A stretch of 64,000 nucleotides of DNA from Caulobacter vibrioides (lineage in GTDB: Bacteria; Pseudomonadota; Alphaproteobacteria; Caulobacterales; Caulobacteraceae), in assembly GCF_002310375.3 (NCBI RefSeq), contig NZ_CP023315.3, positions 1,116,001 to 1,180,000 of the forward strand, in the 5' to 3' direction. A model generated the notes under the pieces. It was not told the DNA's origin. It saw only the letters and a program-made list of their open reading frames with translations, and searched no databases. Below, one piece after another: positions 1-8,954 of this stretch (its first letter is position 1; every line of letters starts with the position of its first letter). Made by a program: the position numbers and the translations under genes.

Positions 1-1203
1 CTTGGCGTTGCGCAGCAGGTACTTCATCTCGTAGCGCGTCAGGCGCTTGGAGACGCGGGACTCCGCCACCAGGGTCGCCTGGCTGGAGACGTCGAAGGCC
101 TCGCCGGTCTTGATCGACAGCTCCGAGCCCGCCGGCGTGTGGCCGATGGCGTTCTCGCCGACGAACTTCGGATCGCCGGCCGCGTCGCGCATATAGACCC
201 GCATCGTCCCCATCGGCAGCTGGGCGCCCAGACCCGCCAGCTTGGCGTTGCTGAACTGGATGGCGACGACGGCCTTGGTGGGTTCGGCCTGGCTGGTGAA
301 CCAGCCTTCGCGAACCTCATAGACCTTCTTGGCGGTGACGCCCTGGGCCGACAGGAAGCCGACCTGCTTGTTCTGGTTGGAGGCGATCGTGGTGCGCTCG
401 GGCAGGGGATAGACATAGTAGTCGGCCACCCGCTCGCCGACGCCGCTTTCGGTTCCGGCGCTGATCATGCCGGGCGACCGGCGCGGCCGGAACACGCCAC
501 CGTCGTTCAGCTGGTTGACGTCGCCCGCCACCAGCTGGGTCCGGGCGTTCTCGAACGGCGTGCCGGAATTGTTCGACAGGGTGATCCAGCCCTGCAGGTC
601 CATCGTGCTCTTGGCCTCGTCGAACAGGGCCACATAGTCGGCCTTCCAGGAGAGGCCTGAGGTCAGGTAGCTAAGCTTGGCCTGCCGCGCCCCGGCGGTG
701 GCGGCCTCGACACTGACCGACAGGGTCGGACGGGCGCGCAGGGTCTCGGGCACCTTGTCGAAGATCACGCGGGTGGGGACGCCGTCGTCGCGCAGCACCT
801 CGATCCGGTCGCCGATCTTCAGCACCACGCCCTGGTTAGCGGCCAGCACGGTGGCGACCTCGGTGGTCTCCTTGCCATCGCCGGGATTGGTGCGGACGAT
901 CTTCACCTGCTGGCCGACCGCCTTCTCCATCAGCTTGTCGGGCGTCAGCAGGTCGTAGTCGAAGTTCTGCTCCAGGATGGTCACGCCGGGCGCCGAGAGA
1001 CTGACCGTCTCGGGGCGGATCGCGGCGGAGACGTCCTTGAACTCCAGCTTCTGACGTCCGGCCTTCAGGTCCAGCGGGCGGGCGTCCTCCACCAGGGCCA
1101 GGTTGGAATTGTAGATGGTGACCGAGACGTCGCGGCCCTGCGCGTGGGCAGTGAGCGGGGCGAGTAGCAGCGCGGCCGAGGCCAGCAGCATGCGGCGGTT
1201 CAT
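1..1203 (-). CDS. Exported DUF4139-family protein (3' end outside window)
   Basis: The frame is open from ATG 1203 to the window edge, so about 400 residues are visible and the C-terminus is missing. A GGGAGG ribosome site lies a few bases upstream. The N-terminus is a signal peptide (NRRMLLASAALLLAP, ending near AHA-Q at about residue 20). It is followed by the motif VTIYNSNLALVEDARPL, typical of the start of DUF4139 proteins. The rest is beta-rich with conserved-looking segments such as LSYLTSGLSWKADYV. The family is exported and has no established reaction. It was not in the supplied frames because it runs off the edge. Confidence 0.8.
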   Translation of the reverse strand, partial: MNRRMLLASAALLLAPLTAHAQGRDVSVTIYNSNLALVEDARPLDLKAGRQKLEFKDVSAAIRPETVSLSAPGVTILEQNFDYDLLTPDKLMEKAVGQQVKIVRTNPGDGKETTEVATVLAANQGVVLKIGDRIEVLRDDGVPTRVIFDKVPETLRARPTLSVSVEAATAGARQAKLSYLTSGLSWKADYVALFDEAKSTMDLQGWITLSNNSGTPFENARTQLVAGDVNQLNDGGVFRPRRSPGMISAGTESGVGERVADYYVYPLPERTTIASNQNKQVGFLSAQGVTAKKVYEVREGWFTSQAEPTKAVVAIQFSNAKLAGLGAQLPMGTMRVYMRDAAGDPKFVGENAIGHTPAGSELSIKTGEAFDVSSQATLVAESRVSKRLTRYEMKYLLRNAK

Positions 1204-1284
1204 CGACGTCCTCCCGTGTATTTACAGAAGTAAGCTACACGGGATTGAGGCGGAGTCGAGGCGGTTGAGCGCTTGCCAATCCGA

Positions 1285-1384
1285 ACTTCCCGGCGAACGC
1301 CCGGACCCAGAGCCAGCCTCAGCCTAAGAAGGGCCTGGCGCGCCTGCGCCTTGCGATCTGGGCCCCGGCGTTCGCCGGAGAAGT
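1285..1384. repeat. Intergenic inverted repeat, 'cccggcgaacgc' family
   Basis: The left arm at 1285-1309 and the right arm at 1357-1384 are imperfect reverse complements, with cores cccggcgaacgc and gcgttcgccgg. The repeat fills most of the gap between the DUF4139 gene and msrA. Related arms occur at 42838-42970 and as a half copy near 54535. Confidence 0.8.
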
Positions 1385-1394
1385 CGGTGGAAGG

Positions 1395-1985
1395 CTAGCC
1401 GCCCCACACCTGCTTGAGGCGCGCGTCGCGACCGCAGCCGGTGCGATAGGCGAAGTAGTTCAGCTTGTTCCGCTTGGCGTAGTCGCGGTGGTATTCCTCG
1501 GCCAGATAGAAGGTCTGCACCGGCAGGATCTGCGTCTTCATCGTGCCGGTCTTCAGGCGCTTGGCGGCCTCAGTGCGGGACTTCTCGGCGATCGGGCGCT
1601 GGGCGGGCGTGACGAACACGGCCGGGCGGTAGGACGGTCCCCGGTCGCAGAACTGGCCGCCGTCGTCGGTGGGATCGACCAGCTTCCAGTAGCGGTACAG
1701 CAGAAAGCCGTAGTCCAGCTTGGCCGGGTCATAGGTGACGCGGACGGCCTCGTAGTGGCCGCTGGTCTCGCTGGTGACATCCCGATAGGTCGGGTTCTTC
1801 AGGTGGCCGCCGGTATAGCCGCTCTCGACCTTGAGGACGCCGGGCACGCCCTGCATGTCGTGCTCCATGCACCAGAAGCAGCCGCCGGCGAAGATGGCGG
1901 TCTCGGTCTTGGGGGCGGCGAGGGCGGGAGCGGTGGCGCCAAGAACGGTGAGGGTGGCGGCGAAAAGGACGATCAGGCGGCGCAT
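1395..1985 (-). CDS. msrA: Peptide methionine (S)-S-oxide reductase MsrA, exported form
   Basis: This 196-residue protein reduces methionine-S-sulfoxide in oxidised proteins. Residues 1-23 form a Sec signal peptide ending ALAAPK, so the enzyme should act in the periplasm. The catalytic motif GGCFWCMEH follows at about residues 34-42. Other family blocks are visible: VESGYTGGHLKNPTYRDV, HYEAVRVTYDP and the aromatic AEEYHRDYAKRN. Length and order match single-domain MsrA. A possible resolving Cys is in the C-terminal YRTGCGR. It is transcribed towards the DUF4139 gene in the same direction, separated by an inverted repeat. Confidence 0.95.
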   Translation of the reverse strand: MRRLIVLFAATLTVLGATAPALAAPKTETAIFAGGCFWCMEHDMQGVPGVLKVESGYTGGHLKNPTYRDVTSETSGHYEAVRVTYDPAKLDYGFLLYRYWKLVDPTDDGGQFCDRGPSYRPAVFVTPAQRPIAEKSRTEAAKRLKTGTMKTQILPVQTFYLAEEYHRDYAKRNKLNYFAYRTGCGRDARLKQVWGG

Positions 1986-2038
1986 CGGGGTCTCCGGCAG
2001 GTCTGCGTCCTCTAGATACGCACGCGGACGTCGATCGG

Positions 2039-2329
2039 TTACTGCCGCCAGCCGAATCCGACGCCGCGCACTGACGGACAGGCGGCCAGACGCGAGGCCA
2101 GCACTTGCGCGCGGTCATCGCCCTGGTCGTCGATCTCGAGGCGGATGGCCATGTGCGGCCCCTCGGGAGCGGCGGACAGGGCGCGCAGGCGGGCCTGCTG
2201 CACCGAGGCCACGCCCAGCACGCGCATCAGGGCGTCGGGCGTGTCCTCGGCGGTGACCAGGAAGAGGCGGCGACGCAGGGATGCAAGGTCGCCGCCTTCC
2301 GGTTTGAGCGGGTCTACGCGGTCGCTCAC
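2039..2329 (-). CDS. Small ACT-like protein, second of a coupled pair
   Basis: I place the start at GTG 2329, which overlaps the upstream TGA in a 4-base GTGA arrangement; a GTG at 2341 is possible. The product is 96 residues. The pattern is a strand (RRRLFLVTAED), a helix (TPDALMRVLGVAS), two strands (ARLRALSAA and HMAIRLEIDDQ), a helix (RAQVLASRLAACP) and a strand (VRGVGFGWR). This beta-alpha-beta-beta-alpha-beta order resembles ACT domains such as the small regulatory subunit of acetolactate synthase (IlvM). No catalytic partner is adjacent. The fold call is inference from pattern only. Confidence 0.6.
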   Translation of the reverse strand: MSDRVDPLKPEGGDLASLRRRLFLVTAEDTPDALMRVLGVASVQQARLRALSAAPEGPHMAIRLEIDDQGDDRAQVLASRLAACPSVRGVGFGWRQ

Positions 2330-2622
2330 GGACGGAACCACTGGTGCTCGACCGAGGCCGAATTGACGCCGGGCCAGGCGGCGAGGTCACGGGCCAGCAG
2401 GCGCGCGGCCTGGTCGCCCAGGTGGCGCACCTTCAGCGAGGCTTCGACGATCTGGCCCACCGGCTTCATCGTCAGGCCGCACAGTTCCGCGCCGCTGTCG
2501 GCCAGGCCCTGGCGGACGGCGTCCAGCGCGCTGGGGGCGTCCTGGGCGGCCAGCAGCAGCTGGTGGACCGTGACGCCGTCATGGTCGCTGTGGAAGGCGG
2601 GTGGAGAGGGCAGGTAACTCAT
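2326..2622 (-). CDS. Small ACT-like protein, first of a coupled pair
   Basis: I chose ATG 2622 (MSYLPSPPAF), preceded by AAGGAT; the longer in-frame start at 2676 would lie inside the terminator hairpin. The 98-residue product has the same helix-strand order as its neighbour: GVTVHQLLLAAQDAPSALDAVRQGL, then ELCGLTMKPVG, IVEASLKVRHL and a final helix-strand ending VNSASVEHQW. It probably has an ACT-like fold too, so the pair may form a heterodimer. The ligand is unknown. The two genes overlap by four bases, which implies translational coupling. Confidence 0.6.
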   Translation of the reverse strand: MSYLPSPPAFHSDHDGVTVHQLLLAAQDAPSALDAVRQGLADSGAELCGLTMKPVGQIVEASLKVRHLGDQAARLLARDLAAWPGVNSASVEHQWFRP

Positions 2623-2674
2623 GGGGGTCGATCCTTGGCTTTGAGAGGCTTTCAGGACCGAGGAACCGCGCAAC

Positions 2675-2706
2675 AAAAAACCCCGCTCGTGGGAGCGGGG
2701 CTTTTT
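2675..2706 (-). terminator. Intrinsic terminator or attenuator before the ACT-like pair
   Basis: A perfect 7-bp stem (ccccgct 2681-2687 with agcgggg 2694-2700) and a 6-base loop are followed on the minus strand by a T6 run; the plus strand also has T5. The hairpin ends only about 52 bases before the start of the ACT-like pair. A second hairpin, ggtagg/cctacc at 2739-2754, spans the stop codon of the upstream small gene. Confidence 0.85.
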
Positions 2707-2748
2707 GGAGATCTTGCGATCCTTCGGCTTTGGGTTTGGTAGGGTTTC

Positions 2749-2898
2749 CTACCGCTGCTTGCGCCGATTTTGCCCCGTTCGAACTCGGACGGTTTTAATC
2801 TGATTAATCATGTTCCACATCGCCACGGCGCACGACATCACGGCCACGGCGGTAAGGCCGGTGGTCATAAAGGCGGCGAAGGCGAAGGTCGATTGCAT
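2749..2898 (-). CDS. Small single-span membrane protein, unknown function
   Basis: ATG 2898 gives a 49-residue product. A hydrophobic segment (about residues 3-30, FAFAAFMTTGLTAVAVMSCAVAMW) is followed by a basic tail ending RTGQNRRKQR, a pattern of an N-out or N-in single-pass peptide. No clear ribosome site is seen, so the start is uncertain. A longer reading from 3042 would add unlikely Pro/Arg-rich sequence. The stop codon sits in a small hairpin directly upstream of the strong terminator. It could be a leader for the ACT-like genes or an independent small gene. Confidence 0.45.
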   Translation of the reverse strand: MQSTFAFAAFMTTGLTAVAVMSCAVAMWNMINQIKTVRVRTGQNRRKQR

Positions 2899-3040
2899 GT
2901 GGAAGCGATGATTTCCGTTAGCGCACCTTAGAGGTAGCGCGGGGTTTGGCGTTGCGCAAGGTCTTGCCGGCGAAAGAGGCGATCGGTCGCGGGATGGGAT
3001 GGTTTTGCCCTGATCGGGGCGGGGCGCCTGAGAACTGGGC

Positions 3041-3152
3041 AATCCTCCCCCTAGTGGGGGAGGCGGCCGAAGGCCGGAGGGGGAAGCGACAAGGCTTCAG
3101 GACTTCCCCCTCCGTCCGCTTCGCGGACATCTCCCCCGCTAGGGGGAGGATT
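3041..3152. repeat. Intergenic inverted repeat, 'tcctccccctag' family
   Basis: The arms aatcctccccctag and ctagggggaggatt bracket an internal copy of the cggaggggg/ccccctccg pair. Each arm contains its own small stem (cccctagtgggg). It lies just downstream of the pheT stop codon. Similar elements are at 42676-42787 and, as a half copy, 54573-54591. Confidence 0.85.
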
Positions 3153-3156
3153 TGAT

Positions 3157-5556
3157 TCAGCCCCGCAGCTTCCCGCCGGCCTTCTCCGCCGCCGCCACGA
3201 CCTTGGCCGACAGGGCCTCGATCTCGGCGTCGGTGAGGGTGGCTTCGCGCGGCTGGACGACGACCTCGATGGCGACCGACTTGAAGCCCTCCGGCACGCC
3301 GGGGCCTTCATAGACGTCAAACACGCGCGCGGCGGTGATCAGCGCCTTGTCGGCGCCGGCGGCGGCTTTCACCAGATCGCCGGCGGCCTTGGCCTTTTCG
3401 ACCAGGAAGGCGAAGTCGCGGGTCAGCGGCATCAGGGCCGAGGGCGAGAAAGCCGGCTTGGTCTTGATCGACTTCTTCTTCGGCTCGGGGATCGCCTCCA
3501 GGGTGATCTCGAAGCCAAAGACCGGGCCGGCCACGTCCAGCGCCTTGAGCACCGCCGGGTGGATTTCGCCAAACTCGGCCATCACCGCCTTGGGACCCAG
3601 CTGCAGGCGCGCCGAGCGGCCCGGGTGCCACCAGGCCGAGGCCGAGCCCTGGGCCGTCTGCAGCGAGGCCACAGGCGCGCCCAGCTCTTCCAGCAGGGCC
3701 AGCAAGTCCGCTTTCACCGTGAAGACATCGCCTTGCGCCGCCTTGTCCCAGCCGCGCGGGGCCTTCGGAACCAGGATCGCCGAGACGACGGTGCGCTGGT
3801 CGGCCGGCTTGTCGCCGTGGAAGGTCGGACCGATCTCGAACAGGGCCGCGTCCGGGAAGCCCTGGCGGGCGTTGCGGCCGGCGGCCTCGATCAGGTTGGG
3901 CAGCAGCGACGGGCGCATGCAGTCCAGCTCCGAGGCGATCGGATTGGCCAAAACGAGCACGTCCTGGCCGCCGCCGAACAGCGACGCGGTCTTGCGGTTG
4001 GTGAAGCTGAAGGTCACGGCCTCGGCGTAACCGGCGGCCGCCAGGGCGCGGCGAGCCGCGCGGGCGCGGGCCTGCTTGGCGGTCAGGATGCCGCCTACGG
4101 CGCGCGGAACCTCTGGCAGCGGCGTCGAGGGCAGGGCGCCATAGCCGGCGATGCGCGCGACTTCCTCGACGAGGTCGGCCTTGCCCTCCACGTCACGGCG
4201 GAAGGTCGGCGGGGTGACGGTCCAGGGCGAGCCCAGCACGACGTCAAAGCCCAGCGCCGCCAGGATCTGGTGCGTCTTCTCCGGCGTCACCGACAGGCCC
4301 GACAGCTGGCCGACATAGTCGGGGTCGAAGGCGAAGCCCTTCGGCGCGGCCGGAACCTCGCCGACATACACAACCTCGGACGGCTCACCGCCGCACAGCT
4401 CCAGGATCAACTTGGTGGCCAGCTCGATGCCGGGCACCAGCGAGCCGGTGTCGACGGTGCGGGCGAAGCGATACTGGGCGTCGCTGGCGATACCGGTCGT
4501 GCGGCCGGTCTGGGCGATGCGGATCGGCTCGAACCAGGCGCTTTCGACGAACACGTCGACCGTGTCCTCCGAGCAGCCGGTGCTCTCGCCGCCCATCACG
4601 CCGCCCAGGCCAATCGGCCTTTCACCTTGAGCGTCAGCGATCACGCACATGTCGGGCGTCAGCTCGTAGGTCTTGCCGTCCAGGGCGATCAGGTGCTCGT
4701 CGCCATGCTCGCCGTGACGGCCCAGGCGCGTCGAGATCTGCGTCCCCGACAGCTTGTGCGCGTCATAGACGTGCAGCGGCCGCGCGCGGTCGTAGGAGAT
4801 CAGGTTGGTCACATCCACGAGGGCGTTGATCGGGCGCAGGCCGATGGCGGTCAGGCGGTCCTGCAGCCACTTGGGCGAAGGGCCGTTCTTGACGCCGCGA
4901 ATATAGCGCCCGGCGAAGGCGGGGCAGGCCTCGCCGTCGACGGTCACGCTGATCGGGCTCGGATAGGTTCCGGTGATCGGCGCGATCGACAGGTCCTTCA
5001 GCGTGCCGACGCCGGCGGCGGCCAGGTCGCGGGCGATGCCGGCGACGCCCAGCCAGTCGGGGCGATTGGGGGTGACTTCGAAGTCGATGACGGCTTCCAG
5101 GCCCAGGGCGTCTACGGCCGGCGTGCCGACCGCGAGGCTATCGGGCAGCTCCATGATGCCGTCGCTCTCGCTGGCGTATTCCAGCTCGGCGGCTGAGCAC
5201 AGCATGCCGTTGGAGACGACGCCACGCACCGGCTTCTCAACCAGGGTCACGTCCAGGCCGGGCACATAGGCGCCGATCGGGGCGTAGATGGTGGTCAGGC
5301 CCGCGCGGGCGTTGGGCGCGCCGCAAACGATCTCCTTGCGGCCGTCGACGGTGTCGACCTGGCAGACCTGCAGGCGGTCGGCGTTCGGGTGCCGCGCGGC
5401 CTCGACGATCTTGCAGACCGTGAACGGGGCCAGCTTGGTCGCCGGATCAATGACGTGCTCGACCTCGAGCCCGGCCATGGTCATGGCCGCGACGATCTCG
5501 GGGACGGTGGCGGTGGTCTCAAGGTGGTCCTTGAGCCAGGACAGGGTGAATTTCAT
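3157..5556 (-). CDS. pheT: Phenylalanine-tRNA ligase beta subunit
   Basis: The 799-residue protein is the tRNA-binding, editing subunit of the alpha2-beta2 PheRS that charges tRNA-Phe. It starts [14 protein letters not shown]. An EMAP/OB-like tRNA-binding domain follows ([22 protein letters not shown], about residues 48-70). Next come the B3/4 editing region (about 210-390), the B5 domain (around 410-475), a catalytic-like core with [14 protein letters not shown], and a C-terminal FDX-anticodon-binding domain ([21 protein letters not shown]). Length is typical of bacterial PheT. It is downstream of pheS with 157 bp between, filled by an inverted repeat. Confidence 0.98.
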   Translation of the reverse strand: MKFTLSWLKDHLETTATVPEIVAAMTMAGLEVEHVIDPATKLAPFTVCKIVEAARHPNADRLQVCQVDTVDGRKEIVCGAPNARAGLTTIYAPIGAYVPGLDVTLVEKPVRGVVSNGMLCSAAELEYASESDGIMELPDSLAVGTPAVDALGLEAVIDFEVTPNRPDWLGVAGIARDLAAAGVGTLKDLSIAPITGTYPSPISVTVDGEACPAFAGRYIRGVKNGPSPKWLQDRLTAIGLRPINALVDVTNLISYDRARPLHVYDAHKLSGTQISTRLGRHGEHGDEHLIALDGKTYELTPDMCVIADAQGERPIGLGGVMGGESTGCSEDTVDVFVESAWFEPIRIAQTGRTTGIASDAQYRFARTVDTGSLVPGIELATKLILELCGGEPSEVVYVGEVPAAPKGFAFDPDYVGQLSGLSVTPEKTHQILAALGFDVVLGSPWTVTPPTFRRDVEGKADLVEEVARIAGYGALPSTPLPEVPRAVGGILTAKQARARAARRALAAAGYAEAVTFSFTNRKTASLFGGGQDVLVLANPIASELDCMRPSLLPNLIEAAGRNARQGFPDAALFEIGPTFHGDKPADQRTVVSAILVPKAPRGWDKAAQGDVFTVKADLLALLEELGAPVASLQTAQGSASAWWHPGRSARLQLGPKAVMAEFGEIHPAVLKALDVAGPVFGFEITLEAIPEPKKKSIKTKPAFSPSALMPLTRDFAFLVEKAKAAGDLVKAAAGADKALITAARVFDVYEGPGVPEGFKSVAIEVVVQPREATLTDAEIEALSAKVVAAAEKAGGKLRG

Positions 5557-5573
5557 CTTTGGAACTCACGGTT

Positions 5574-5693
5574 CCTTCTCCCCTTGCGGGAGAAGGTGGC
5601 CTGCGAAGCAGGTCGGATGAGGGGTTTCTCGGCGAGGCCAGCACGACCCCTCATCCGGCCTTTCAGGCCACCTTCTCCCGCAAGGGGAGAAGG
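5574..5693. repeat. Inverted repeat inside the pheS-pheT spacer
   Basis: The arms ccttctccccttgcgggagaagg and its reverse complement lie at 5574-5596 and 5671-5693, with inner arms cggatgagggg/cccctcatccg. Because pheS and pheT are co-directional, the element should be transcribed in the operon mRNA and form a long hairpin. No long T run follows on either strand. Confidence 0.85.
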
Positions 5694-5713
5694 GATGAGG
5701 GGCGCGGCGCGCA

Positions 5714-6787
5714 TCAGCTCAGGCCGCTGGCCGGGTTCGGCGCGGCAAAGGCGCTAAAGCCGTAGTGCGACAGCCAGCGGACGTCCGACGACCACATGTC
5801 GCGCAGGTCCGGCATGCCGTACTTCAGCATGCCCAGGCGATCGACGCCCATGCCGAAGGCGAAGCCCTGGTACTCGTCCGGGTCGATGCCGCAGGCGCGC
5901 AGCACGTTCGGGTGAACCATGCCGCAGCCCAGGATCTCGAGCCAGCTCGTGCCCTGGCCGATCTTGATCTCGCCGCCCGAGCGGTCGCACTGCACGTCCA
6001 TCTCGGCCGACGGCTCGGTGAACGGGAAGTGGTGCGGCCGGAACTGGGTGGTCACCGCGTCAGTCTCGAAGAACCGCGCCAGGAAGGTCTCCAGGGTCCA
6101 CTTCAGGTGACCCATGTGGATGCCCTTGTCGATGACGAGGCCCTCGACCTGGTGGAACACCGGCGTGTGGGTGGCGTCATTGTCGCAGCGATAGGTGCGG
6201 CCCGGGGCGATGATGCGGATCGGCGGCTTCTGCGAGACCATGGTCCGCACCTGCACCGGGCTGGTGTGGGTGCGCAGCAGCATGCGCTCGCCATCTTCTT
6301 TGGGGTTGAAGAAGAAGGTGTCGTGCATCTCGCGGGCCGGGTGCTTCTCGGGGAAGTTCAGGGCCGTGAAGTTGTGGAAGTCGTCCTCGATGTCCGGACC
6401 CTCGGCCACGGCGAAGCCCATCTCGGCGAAGATGGCGATCATCTCGTCCATGGTCTGCATGGTCGGGTGGACGGATCCCTTGCGGCGGTAGGGCGCGGGC
6501 AGGGACAGGTCCAGCGTCTCGCTGGCCAGACGCGCGTCCAGCTCGGCGGCTTCGAGCGCGGCCTTCTTCTGGGTGATCGCGTCCTGCACCTTGTCGCGCA
6601 GGGCGTTGATCGCCGCGCCTTGGGTCTTGCGCTCCTCGGGGCTCATCGCGCCCAGGGTTTTCAGCAGGCCCGAGATCGAGCCGGTCTTGCCGACGGCGGC
6701 CACGCGGACGGCGTCAAGCGCTTGGAGATCCGAGGCGGCGGCCACCTGGGCCAGCACATCGGCTTCGAGGGTGTTGAGATCGGTCAT
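5714..6787 (-). CDS. pheS: Phenylalanine-tRNA ligase alpha subunit
   Basis: This is the catalytic subunit of PheRS, a class II synthetase. ATG 6787 gives 357 residues starting [12 protein letters not shown]; an alternative ATG at 6796 adds three residues and neither has a strong ribosome site. The N-terminal coiled coil (about 1-90) binds tRNA. Class II motifs are visible: motif 1 around [17 protein letters not shown], motif 2 near [17 protein letters not shown], and motif 3 [29 protein letters not shown] and TSPVQVRTM are PheS signatures. It heads the minus-strand pheS-pheT unit. Confidence 0.98.
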   Translation of the reverse strand: MTDLNTLEADVLAQVAAASDLQALDAVRVAAVGKTGSISGLLKTLGAMSPEERKTQGAAINALRDKVQDAITQKKAALEAAELDARLASETLDLSLPAPYRRKGSVHPTMQTMDEMIAIFAEMGFAVAEGPDIEDDFHNFTALNFPEKHPAREMHDTFFFNPKEDGERMLLRTHTSPVQVRTMVSQKPPIRIIAPGRTYRCDNDATHTPVFHQVEGLVIDKGIHMGHLKWTLETFLARFFETDAVTTQFRPHHFPFTEPSAEMDVQCDRSGGEIKIGQGTSWLEILGCGMVHPNVLRACGIDPDEYQGFAFGMGVDRLGMLKYGMPDLRDMWSSDVRWLSHYGFSAFAAPNPASGLS

Positions 6788-6833
6788 GACGGGCATCCGT
6801 CTAGGCGGTTTTGGTGACTGTTGGAACTTCCAT

Positions 6834-6934
6834 TGTCATCCCGGCCGCAGCGGAGCGGAGAGCCGGGACCACCAGAAGCGCCGGTGTTTGCTGCGGTCCC
6901 GGCTCGGCGCGCTGCGCGCTTGGCCGGGATGACA
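6834..6934. repeat. Intergenic inverted repeat, 'tcatcccgg' family
   Basis: The outer arms tgtcatcccggc and gccgggatgaca and the inner pair gccgggacc/ggtcccggc form a long imperfect palindrome between rplT and pheS. The related element at 56661-56771 has the same outer arms. Confidence 0.85.
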
Positions 6935-6948
6935 GCTTTTCGGACAGC

Positions 6949-6980
6949 AAAAAGCCCCCAGGCTCGCGCCTGGGGGCTTT
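6949..6980 (-). terminator. Intrinsic terminator after rplT
   Basis: The stem agcccccaggc/gcctgggggct is GC-rich with a 4-base loop, and the minus strand reads into TTTTTG. It lies about 35 bases downstream of the rplT stop, so it should end the rpmI-rplT transcript. Confidence 0.9.
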
Positions 6981-7014
6981 GCAAGATCGGTTGGATCAAA
7001 GACCCAAAAAGACC

Positions 7015-7371
7015 TTAGGCCAGGGCGGCGCGAACCTTGTCGGCGATGGCCTTGAACGCAGCCGGGTCGGCGCCCGCGATATCGGCCAGGACCTTACGGT
7101 CCATGACGATACCCGCCACGTCCAGGCCGTGGATAAACTGCGAGTAGGTGAAGCCTTCCAGACGGGCGCCAGCGTTGATGCGCTGGATCCACAGCGAACG
7201 GAAGGCGCGCTTGCGCACCTTACGGTCGCGGTAGGCGTACTGGCCGGCCTTGTCGACCGCGGCCTTCGCCGTACGGATGGTGTTCTTGCGGCGCCCGTAG
7301 AAGCCCTTGGCTTGCTCGAGAACCTTCTTGTGCTTGGCGTGAGCAACCACGCCACGTTTAACGCGAGCCAT
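7015..7371 (-). CDS. rplT: 50S ribosomal protein L20
   Basis: This is a 118-residue basic protein, the usual length, starting [25 protein letters not shown]20 binds 23S rRNA early in large-subunit assembly. The family blocks [41 protein letters not shown] and YSQFIHGL are present. It lies 15 bp behind rpmI with a terminator downstream. In many bacteria L20 represses its own operon, but I did not identify an rRNA-mimic site here. Confidence 0.99.
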   Translation of the reverse strand: MARVKRGVVAHAKHKKVLEQAKGFYGRRKNTIRTAKAAVDKAGQYAYRDRKVRKRAFRSLWIQRINAGARLEGFTYSQFIHGLDVAGIVMDRKVLADIAGADPAAFKAIADKVRAALA

Positions 7372-7386
7372 GTGTCAGCGCTCCTC

Positions 7387-7587
7387 TTAAAGGCCGTAGG
7401 GCAGGTACGTGCGGATGATCTTGGCGTCGGCCTCGCTCATCACCTTGGTTCCGCGGTTTTGGCGGATGTACTTGCCATTGTGGCCGATCAGGCGGTGGCG
7501 CTTGCCGGCGACGCCGGCCTTCAGCTTGCCCGTGGCGGTCAGTTTGAAGCGCTTCTTGGCGCCCGACTTGGTCTTCAACTTCGGCAT
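7387..7587 (-). CDS. rpmI: 50S ribosomal protein L35
   Basis: The 66-residue L35 begins [21 protein letters not shown] and ends [11 protein letters not shown], both diagnostic. It is a component of the large ribosomal subunit. It forms a tight pair with rplT. The infC gene that usually precedes rpmI is not adjacent: its nearest copy is at 13318-13839, with three unrelated genes between. Confidence 0.99.
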   Translation of the reverse strand: MPKLKTKSGAKKRFKLTATGKLKAGVAGKRHRLIGHNGKYIRQNRGTKVMSEADAKIIRTYLPYGL

Positions 7588-7708
7588 TTCGCGTCGGAGC
7601 TTGCGCCCCGTCCTCTAGAAGCATGACGAACCGCCATGGCATGCCAATTGGCCAGGCGGTTCCGGAAAGGCGGCGTAGCTACAGGAAAGACTCGGTTCTG
7701 GCAAGCAT

Positions 7709-8899
7709 TTAGGCCGCGACCTTGGTCCGGCGGACGATGACCAGCGCGAAACCGATGGCCGGAACCATCAGGGCCGCGCCGAACCAGTAGGGGCCGCCGA
7801 TGGCGAGGCCGAACAAGGGTCCGGCCAGCAGCGGACCGCCGATCCGGGCCAGCGAGCCGGCGGCCATGTTTAGGCCCAGCATCTGACCCTGGCGATCCGG
7901 CGGGGTGGCGCGCGAGATCAGGGCGCCGACGCAAGGGAACACCAGAGACTGACCAAACGCCGTACACGCCACCGCCACCACGGCCAGGGCGGGCTTGGAA
8001 ATGAACGGCGTGATCAGCAAAGACATCGCGATGATCGACAGGCCCGCGGTCAGCACCCGCGCCTCGCCAAAGCGCCGCGCCAGGCGGCCGGTCACCACGC
8101 CCTGGCCGATCGAGGCGATCACCCCGATCAACGCAAAGCAGGCGGCCACCTGGCTCGCCGTCCAGCCAAAGCGGGTGTCGGCGTAGAGGCCAAAGACCGC
8201 CTCCATGCCCGCAAAGGCGGCGGTCGAGATCAGGGTCACCAACAACACGCGCGAAAGAACAGGGTGGGCGGCGGCCTGGCTCAGAGCTTCCAGCCGGTGG
8301 GCCTGCGGCGCTCCAGGGGCGGAGGGCGCGCGGCTTTCCTTGACGAACAGGATGACGCCCAACGCCGCCGTCCCGGCCATGGCGGCGGCCAGGAACAGCG
8401 GCAGTTGGTAGCCCAGAGCGCCGGCGCCAGGTCGCATGACCATCACCAGGCCGGGGCCGATGACAAAGCCCGCCCCGAACGCCGCGCCCAGCAGGCCCAT
8501 CCGCCCCGCGCGCTTCTCCGGCGGGGTGACGTCGGCCATGTAGCCCTGGATGGTCGAGATGTTGCCGCTGCCAAAGCCGCCGAACAGGCGAATGAGCATC
8601 GCCACCCAGATATTGGGCGCAAAGGCCAGGGCCAGATAGGCCAGGGTGTTGGCGATGATGGTGACGATCAGCACCGGCCGCCGGCCGATCCGGTCGGACA
8701 GGCGCCCCCAGAACGGCTCGCCAAAGAACTGCCCCAGGCTGTAGGCGGCGAACATCGTCGTCACCTGCCACGGCGCAGCGTCCATCGACCGCGCATAGAA
8801 CGGCAGCAGCGGAATGATCACGCCAAAGCCCACCAGGTTGATGAAGACAACCAGGAGCAGGACAGCCAGGGCGCGGTTGCTGTGGGCGGGCTCGGACAT
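7709..8899 (-). CDS. MFS efflux transporter (TetA/DHA1-like)
   Basis: I chose ATG 8899 (MSEPAHSNRALAVLLLVVF). The longer frame to 8983 would overlap the end of the upstream peptidase gene with a non-hydrophobic Arg-rich stretch. The 396-residue product has about 12 membrane segments in two halves. It carries the MFS motif GRLSDRIGRRPVLI after helix 2 and GAAFGAGFVIGPG in helix 5 (the drug:H+ antiporter motif C type). TetA-like proteins export tetracycline or other small molecules; the substrate here cannot be read from sequence. Confidence 0.9.
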   Translation of the reverse strand: MSEPAHSNRALAVLLLVVFINLVGFGVIIPLLPFYARSMDAAPWQVTTMFAAYSLGQFFGEPFWGRLSDRIGRRPVLIVTIIANTLAYLALAFAPNIWVAMLIRLFGGFGSGNISTIQGYMADVTPPEKRAGRMGLLGAAFGAGFVIGPGLVMVMRPGAGALGYQLPLFLAAAMAGTAALGVILFVKESRAPSAPGAPQAHRLEALSQAAAHPVLSRVLLVTLISTAAFAGMEAVFGLYADTRFGWTASQVAACFALIGVIASIGQGVVTGRLARRFGEARVLTAGLSIIAMSLLITPFISKPALAVVAVACTAFGQSLVFPCVGALISRATPPDRQGQMLGLNMAAGSLARIGGPLLAGPLFGLAIGGPYWFGAALMVPAIGFALVIVRRTKVAA

Positions 8900-8954
8900 C
8901 AGGCGGCGGGATTTACGCCCGATCCGCCGGCTTGGCGACCAAGTTCGACGCGCT

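Noticed and set aside
3559..5196. 545-residue plus-strand frame opposite pheT
   Set aside because: GC-rich third positions in pheT create open antisense frames; the product shows no recognisable domains.
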